Origin: Azotobacter paspali
GTDB lineage: Bacteria > Pseudomonadota > Gammaproteobacteria > Pseudomonadales > Pseudomonadaceae
Length of the DNA stretch: 14,775 bases
Direction: 5' to 3' (one strand)
NCBI RefSeq assembly: GCF_042434745.1
Contig: NZ_JBHLSS010000075.1
In this document: piece by piece, positions 14,659 to 14,775 of the stretch
Position numbering within the stretch: the stretch's first letter is position 1
Layout of the letters: each line of letters opens with the position of its first letter
Program-made: the position numbers and the translations under genes
The notes under the pieces: model-generated
Databases searched by the model: none
What the model was told of the DNA's origin: nothing
Seen by the model: the letters and a program-made list of their open reading frames with translations, nothing else

Positions 14659-14775
14659 GAGCGTGTTATGAACTTTGAAGAAGAGATGCGGCATTGCCGA
14701 GCATAAGGATGGTGAAGACGACGAAGTGCAAGCCAGCCAATGTTTCCGGTAGGCGCTCGTAGTCGCGAGCCAGGC
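14659..14775 (-). mobile_element. IS5-family insertion sequence, right-edge part
   Basis: The element starts near GAGCGTGTTATGAAC at 14659, which reads as a terminal inverted repeat after a TA that could be the target copy. It contains the transposase C-terminus and continues past the window. Confidence 0.65.
14666..14775 (-). CDS. IS5-family transposase, C-terminal end (partial)
   Basis: The frame reads LARDYERLPETLAGLHFVVF and ends SLLQSS before a TAA at 14668-14666. The DYERLPETLAGLHFVVF pattern is the C-terminal signature of IS5-family (IS427 group) DDE transposases. Only about 36 residues are in the window, and the catalytic residues lie beyond the edge, so intactness cannot be judged. 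Confidence 0.8.
   Translation of the reverse strand, partial: LARDYERLPETLAGLHFVVFTILMLGNAASLLQSS

Noticed and set aside
14323..14706. A 127-codon plus-strand frame reaching into the IS5 element
   Set aside because: It overlaps YchJ in another frame and crosses the IS border, so it is a chance frame.

Overview
The window comes from a high-GC gammaproteobacterium of the Pseudomonadaceae (Pseudomonas, Stutzerimonas or Azotobacter type). I base this on gene content: a DUF5064 protein, a DUF1145 protein, a DUF6231-YchJ pair, a 714-residue DinG-type helicase, and the cluster helicase / esterase / OmpA-like lipoprotein / pdxH / small membrane protein / SlyB-like lipoprotein, an order I remember from pseudomonads. 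The species cannot be fixed from the sequence alone. Most of the window is chromosomal housekeeping sequence broken up by insertion sequences, which suggests a genome with active or recently active IS elements.

Layout. (1) 1-1390: a decayed IS110-family (IS1111-type) element. Its transposase is broken by two frameshifts and one stop codon, and a long 3' non-coding part follows. (2) 1390-1526: non-coding, with interleaved inverted repeats. (3) 1527-2727: two divergent genes, DUF5064 (minus) and a COG3650-like lipoprotein (plus), with a strong hairpin between them. (4) 2728-3106: mostly empty apart from a possible 30-32 residue membrane peptide on the minus strand. (5) 3107-4651: a SlyB-like glycine-zipper lipoprotein with a complete IS630-family element inserted 34 bp upstream of its start codon. 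The insertion leaves a TATAAT at the junction. (6) 4774-5076: a small membrane-anchored protein, convergent with pdxH; their stop codons share bases.

(7) 5073-12552: five minus-strand genes. In transcription order they are a DinG-type helicase, a secreted agarase-like glycoside hydrolase, a beta-lactamase-fold serine hydrolase, an OmpA-domain lipoprotein and pdxH. The last two are 49 bp apart and probably co-transcribed. The others have gaps of 81-207 bp, so a single operon is not shown. (8) 12648-13394: a CopD-like four-helix membrane protein (divergent from the helicase), then a convergent DUF1145 protein with a GC hairpin between them. (9) 13508-14507: DUF6231 and YchJ, 4 bp apart, a likely operon. 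(10) 14635-14775: a short stretch resembling one end of an IS200/IS605-type element, cut by an IS5-family element whose transposase C-terminus runs off the window.

I see no CRISPR array, phage, toxin-antitoxin or defence system, and no tRNA or rRNA. The parts most worth a second look are the agarase-like enzyme with its cysteine-bracketed Pro/Ala insert, the IS630 insertion at the slyB promoter with its A7 frameshift site, the small membrane ORF, and the nested IS remnants at the right edge.
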